From positions 39,332,208 to 39,396,207 of the forward strand of contig OX463806.1 in NCBI GenBank assembly GCA_949825045.1: a stretch of DNA of 64,000 bases, in the 5' to 3' direction. The translations under genes and the position numbers were made by a program. The first letter of the stretch is position 1, and every line of letters begins with the position of its first letter. The DNA comes from Argyresthia goedartella. Lineage: Eukaryota > Arthropoda > Insecta > Lepidoptera > Argyresthiidae. This document shows positions 61,141-64,000 of this stretch, piece after piece. The notes under the pieces are model-generated. The model was not told where the DNA came from, did not search any database, and saw only the letters and a program-made list of their open reading frames with translations.

Positions 61141-62289
61141 TATTTGTAACTCAAATAACGTTAACACGGCTCAATTTCATGAACATTACTCGATGTCACG
61201 CGACGGGACGTATTGAAAATGAAATTGTTAGTGACACCGGTAATTCGTAAATATTTACAGGTATTAGTCGGCAGGCGCGATGACAACACCATACGGGGGG
61301 GGATACGAGCACGGCTCGAAGTTGATCGATGAGCTGCCACTCTTTTGTGTTTAAATTCGGTACAAAGGCATGATGAGGCTGGTTGTCGAGGCTGTCCCAA
61401 CAATGACGACGCTGGAGTTTGTGAAGTTGTGCTCGCGAGCCAATGGGCTTCCAACACCGAACCAAGTGGGAAAACCTTTGCTCGTGATCGTAAAGTCGTG
61501 GATGATGTTGCTGTATGAAAATGTTTTACTAAATCAGGACTAAAAATATGGTTTCATTTAACTGAACATAACATGTCAGCGACATAACAGGTTTTTGATA
61601 GCTTGGTCACAGGGGAAATATTAAACCGCTCGCTCTACGAAAATACTGATTTGCACATCAATTATCAGGGCGAAGTGGCGGGTGAAGGGTAGGCTTTGTG
61701 TTAGTTTGACATGTATAAGGGCCCAGAGTGTAGCACTTTCTAACCCAGCTACAAATGAAGAACTGATTAATCTCAACATTTTATCGTGAGGTAGGAAGAC
61801 TCTTATTAATCGTAATAAAAAGATACAGCCGTTTCAAAAATCCAGTATCTTGATGATATATTTGTCAATTCGAAAAGTTGTAGGGTCAGAGGAAAAATAA
61901 ATAAAGCTTTCTGTTGTTTCGGTTTGTTGTTGTTTTAATCGGTCTAGTCCTTCCATGCAACACCTCTTTTCCCAGATGGAATTGCAGATGCATAGTATAG
62001 CCGTGCATGTCACAATAACCTGAGTTTTCTAAGATGGGGTGGCAGGGGTAAATTCACCTTTCCATCTACCTTTCATGAAACTTTTGACAGCTGTCACAAA
62101 TTTTGACAGGGGTCAGTAAAACATATTTAAATATATATAAATAAAATAGTCAAAATATCGCAAATAGTTTTTATATAGTTTATGTCTTCGCACATAGAGA
62201 GACATGTTCAGCTCATTGTCATTTAAACAACGATATGATTTAAATTTTCTTTTTACCTGCTGTTTTATTTATTACCGTCAAAACCGTGT
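61141..62289. other. Unassigned, with repeat scraps
   Basis: Minus-strand frames at 61161-61465 (98 and 89 codons) have no recognised domain. 61610-61725 is a piece of the 55915 repeat, 61955-62000 a piece of the cccatacgg repeat, and 62083-62115 a ttttgacagctgtcac-like unit. Confidence 0.5.
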
Positions 62290-62412
62290 ATATGTCGCCG
62301 CAAGATTGTCAAAACCGTTAGTTTATAAACTAATGTATCGATAGTATGAAAACTTACGAGAAAAAAACATTAAATTATAAACTAACGGTTTGACAATGTT
62401 ACGGTGAAATAT
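62290..62412. mobile_element. MITE 'gtaagattgtcaaaaccgtt', copy 3 (internally deleted)
   Basis: 123 bp, both inverted ends kept: atatgtcgccgcaagattgt, caaaaccgttagtttata and, inverted, catatttcaccgtaacattg then tcaaaccgttagtttata. The internal part present in the 11.2 kb copy is missing. Confidence 0.85.
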
Positions 62413-63308
62413 GTTTGCAATAAATATACATCGCATCACTGGAACAGCTGATCTACCTCACTACACTTAATTACAACTGGTGGCTCTCTATGAGCTGGAA
62501 GTCTCGCGAACGACACCGCCTACACCCCCGACGACCCCTTGAATCGGATGTACAAGTGGAATTATTAAAAAAAACATTAAAACAAATAACCTGACTGCAT
62601 TTTGCTTTACCGCATACAACATTATGAATGCACCTGGTTACGCAAATGGAGCATAAAAGTAGCAGCACCAATAACTTTGTAAATTAAATTTTGCGATATA
62701 AAATCAAGGCTATAAAAAATAAACTGAATCGACAAAAAAAAATATATAATTATCGAACCTCACGAAATATCACGAGAATCGGTAGAGAAATGTGACCTCT
62801 AGAGAAGAACAGCTCGCTGCCGCTCGCTCGGTCAATAACATTACAAACCCGCTTCAACCGAAATGGATTGTTAATGAGCTCAGACATCGATTTTGGAAGA
62901 AGAATAACGAATCGCCTGTAGAGGTCAGAATACAAACAAAATCCCTTTTTAATTCAACGCTGATTTGAAAATCAAAGGAATGAACGTATTTTTGGCCTCG
63001 GTTGCTCAAATATCCAACAACGCTTTAACGAGTCTCCCAGATAGATAGGAAACATCATTCAATATCAACACCAAAGTTTTACCCTACACTTACACCTACG
63101 TAAAAGGTTGATTCGATAAGCCTGCCTTTATATTCCCTGCATGGTTCACTAGTTTGATTAAGGTTTATACATTTAATGTGTGTTACGGTAATATGATAGG
63201 GTTTTATTTTTTGGGAAAAGCTAAATACAGGGGAAAATTGTTTGGGAGTAACAAAACAACGAAGGGTGCCAAACTGAATCCTATCTAAGCATACGCTGTC
63301 CGTCTGTC
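62413..63308. other. Repeat X copy and unassigned DNA
   Basis: 62550-62710 is a copy of the repeat at 26180; 62740-62845 belongs with 60940. The remainder is unassigned. Confidence 0.55.
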
Positions 63309-63410
63309 ACAAGCATCACACAAGCCTATCGCAGGCTCGCGCTATCTCTCTCTCTCCCGACTCGATGAAACGTGACTTCCGAGCCTGCGATAGGGTTGTG
63401 TTAGGCTTGT
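63309..63410. mobile_element. Small MITE-like element with 31 bp inverted ends
   Basis: acaagcatcacacaagccta, tcgcaggctcg (63309-63339) and the reverse complement of 63380-63410 agree at most positions (the core ccctatcgcaggctcg/gcctatcgcaggctcg). The centre has a CT-run (tatctctctctctc). 102 bp in all. Confidence 0.75.
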
Positions 63411-64000
63411 AGTTAGAAGCATCGGGGCCCAGGTGTTATAATGACTGATCACTGGACACGACAGTACGGTCCATCACTGGCACTGGCTGCTGCCGTGGGC
63501 GCAAAGACCGCTAGCCTAAAATGGGTTTGGGCAAGACTTGTTTGCCGCATGCTCCCCCAGAAGTGAACGAAAGTTGCCAACTGTCAATGCAAAACTAAAA
63601 AATCTGAACCAGATAAGGCTTCGCAATTTTATTGTTGATTTCAACGGGGCCACTAGTCTTTTCTCAGATAGGCGGGTTGGTAATCGCACACCACAACTTA
63701 ACATAACAAAACATAACATAACATAGCATCTCGCTTGTTCCCTTACGAGGTGGCAGAGACACAGCTGTGCCCACGTTAAGCCAGTTATTTAATACTCCAT
63801 TTTGCGTGTTAGATAGACCATCGCCGCAGCTGTATGTAGATTATTATAGATACATTATTCCCATTTTAATAGTACATTATGAATTTATGTTACGAGTGTC
63901 CTAAGTCGGTTAATGCCCACGAAGGGATATTATTCCGAGTGAGCGTTAACAATGTACACTAGTTCCAAACGACGTTTTTCAACACACTTTCGAGGAAAAA
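63411..64000. repeat. Repeat 'cccatacggggtggcagaggc' copy and unassigned DNA
   Basis: 63725-63830: ctcgcttgttcccttacgag, gtggcagagacacagctgtg, cccacgttaagccagttatt and actccattttgcgtgt. An 'ataacataacata' run precedes it at 63700-63725. The rest is unassigned. Confidence 0.65.

Noticed and set aside
61161..61465. Minus-strand frames of 98 and 89 codons as a host gene or Furry upstream exon
   Set aside because: Neither resembles the Furry segment expected before the 40.3 kb exon, and no splice sites fit.

Overview
The window reads as nuclear DNA from a moth or butterfly (Lepidoptera). It is AT-rich and has one intron-bearing host gene with short GC-rich exons, tRNA-derived SINEs, mariner-type transposons, and interspersed repeats that I know from lepidopteran genomes (for example the unit with 'ttgtatgggagcccc' and a gacagacggacgga-like tail). 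Nothing looks bacterial. Assignments come from reading protein motifs by eye; no database was searched.

Host genes. (1) Minus strand, 40358 down to 9570: six in-phase exons, plus one tentative, of Furry (fry), the large scaffold protein that works with Tricornered/NDR kinases. Every exon has AG/GT borders and the phases join without gaps, so this is a continuous middle part of the protein; the N-terminal and C-terminal parts lie outside the window or were not found. (2) Plus strand, about 53537-54718: a coding exon for a rhodopsin-family peptide-type GPCR covering TM1 to TM6, ended by a GTAAGT donor; the TM7 exon was not found. (3) Minus strand, 59869-59948: a possible first exon of a THAP-type zinc-finger protein with an in-frame TGA.

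Mobile DNA by region. 1-9000: a minus-strand Ty3/gypsy-like LTR element (LTR with TATA box, AATAAA and tandem repeats; primer binding site; gag; protease-RT) holds a 5 kb LINE between gag and pol, and pol is cut at the window edge by the tail of a second LINE. 10.6-14 kb: SINEs, an MITE and a LINE 3' end in fry introns. 15-21.4 kb: two LINEs in tandem, both plus strand. 22-30 kb: tandem repeats, MITEs, fold-backs, LINE 3' ends. 31.3-33.7 kb: a DD37D maT-type mariner inserted inside a Merlin/IS1016-like transposase gene. 40.7-46 kb: fold-back element, common lepidopteran repeats, and a possible 2.5 kb transposon with inverted ends. 46.7-48 kb: a mariner with an intact DD34D transposase frame. 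49.6-51.7 kb: two decayed transposases and a 114 bp palindrome. 57.8-58.1 kb: two perfect hairpins side by side. The rest is short interspersed repeats and sequence I could not assign.

As a whole, this is a host locus whose introns have been filled by several layers of transposons, often nested. No cellular pathway or operon-like system is visible. The most unusual structures are the nested elements, the paired perfect palindromes, the hairpins shared by LINE 3' ends, and the 2.5 kb inverted-end element.
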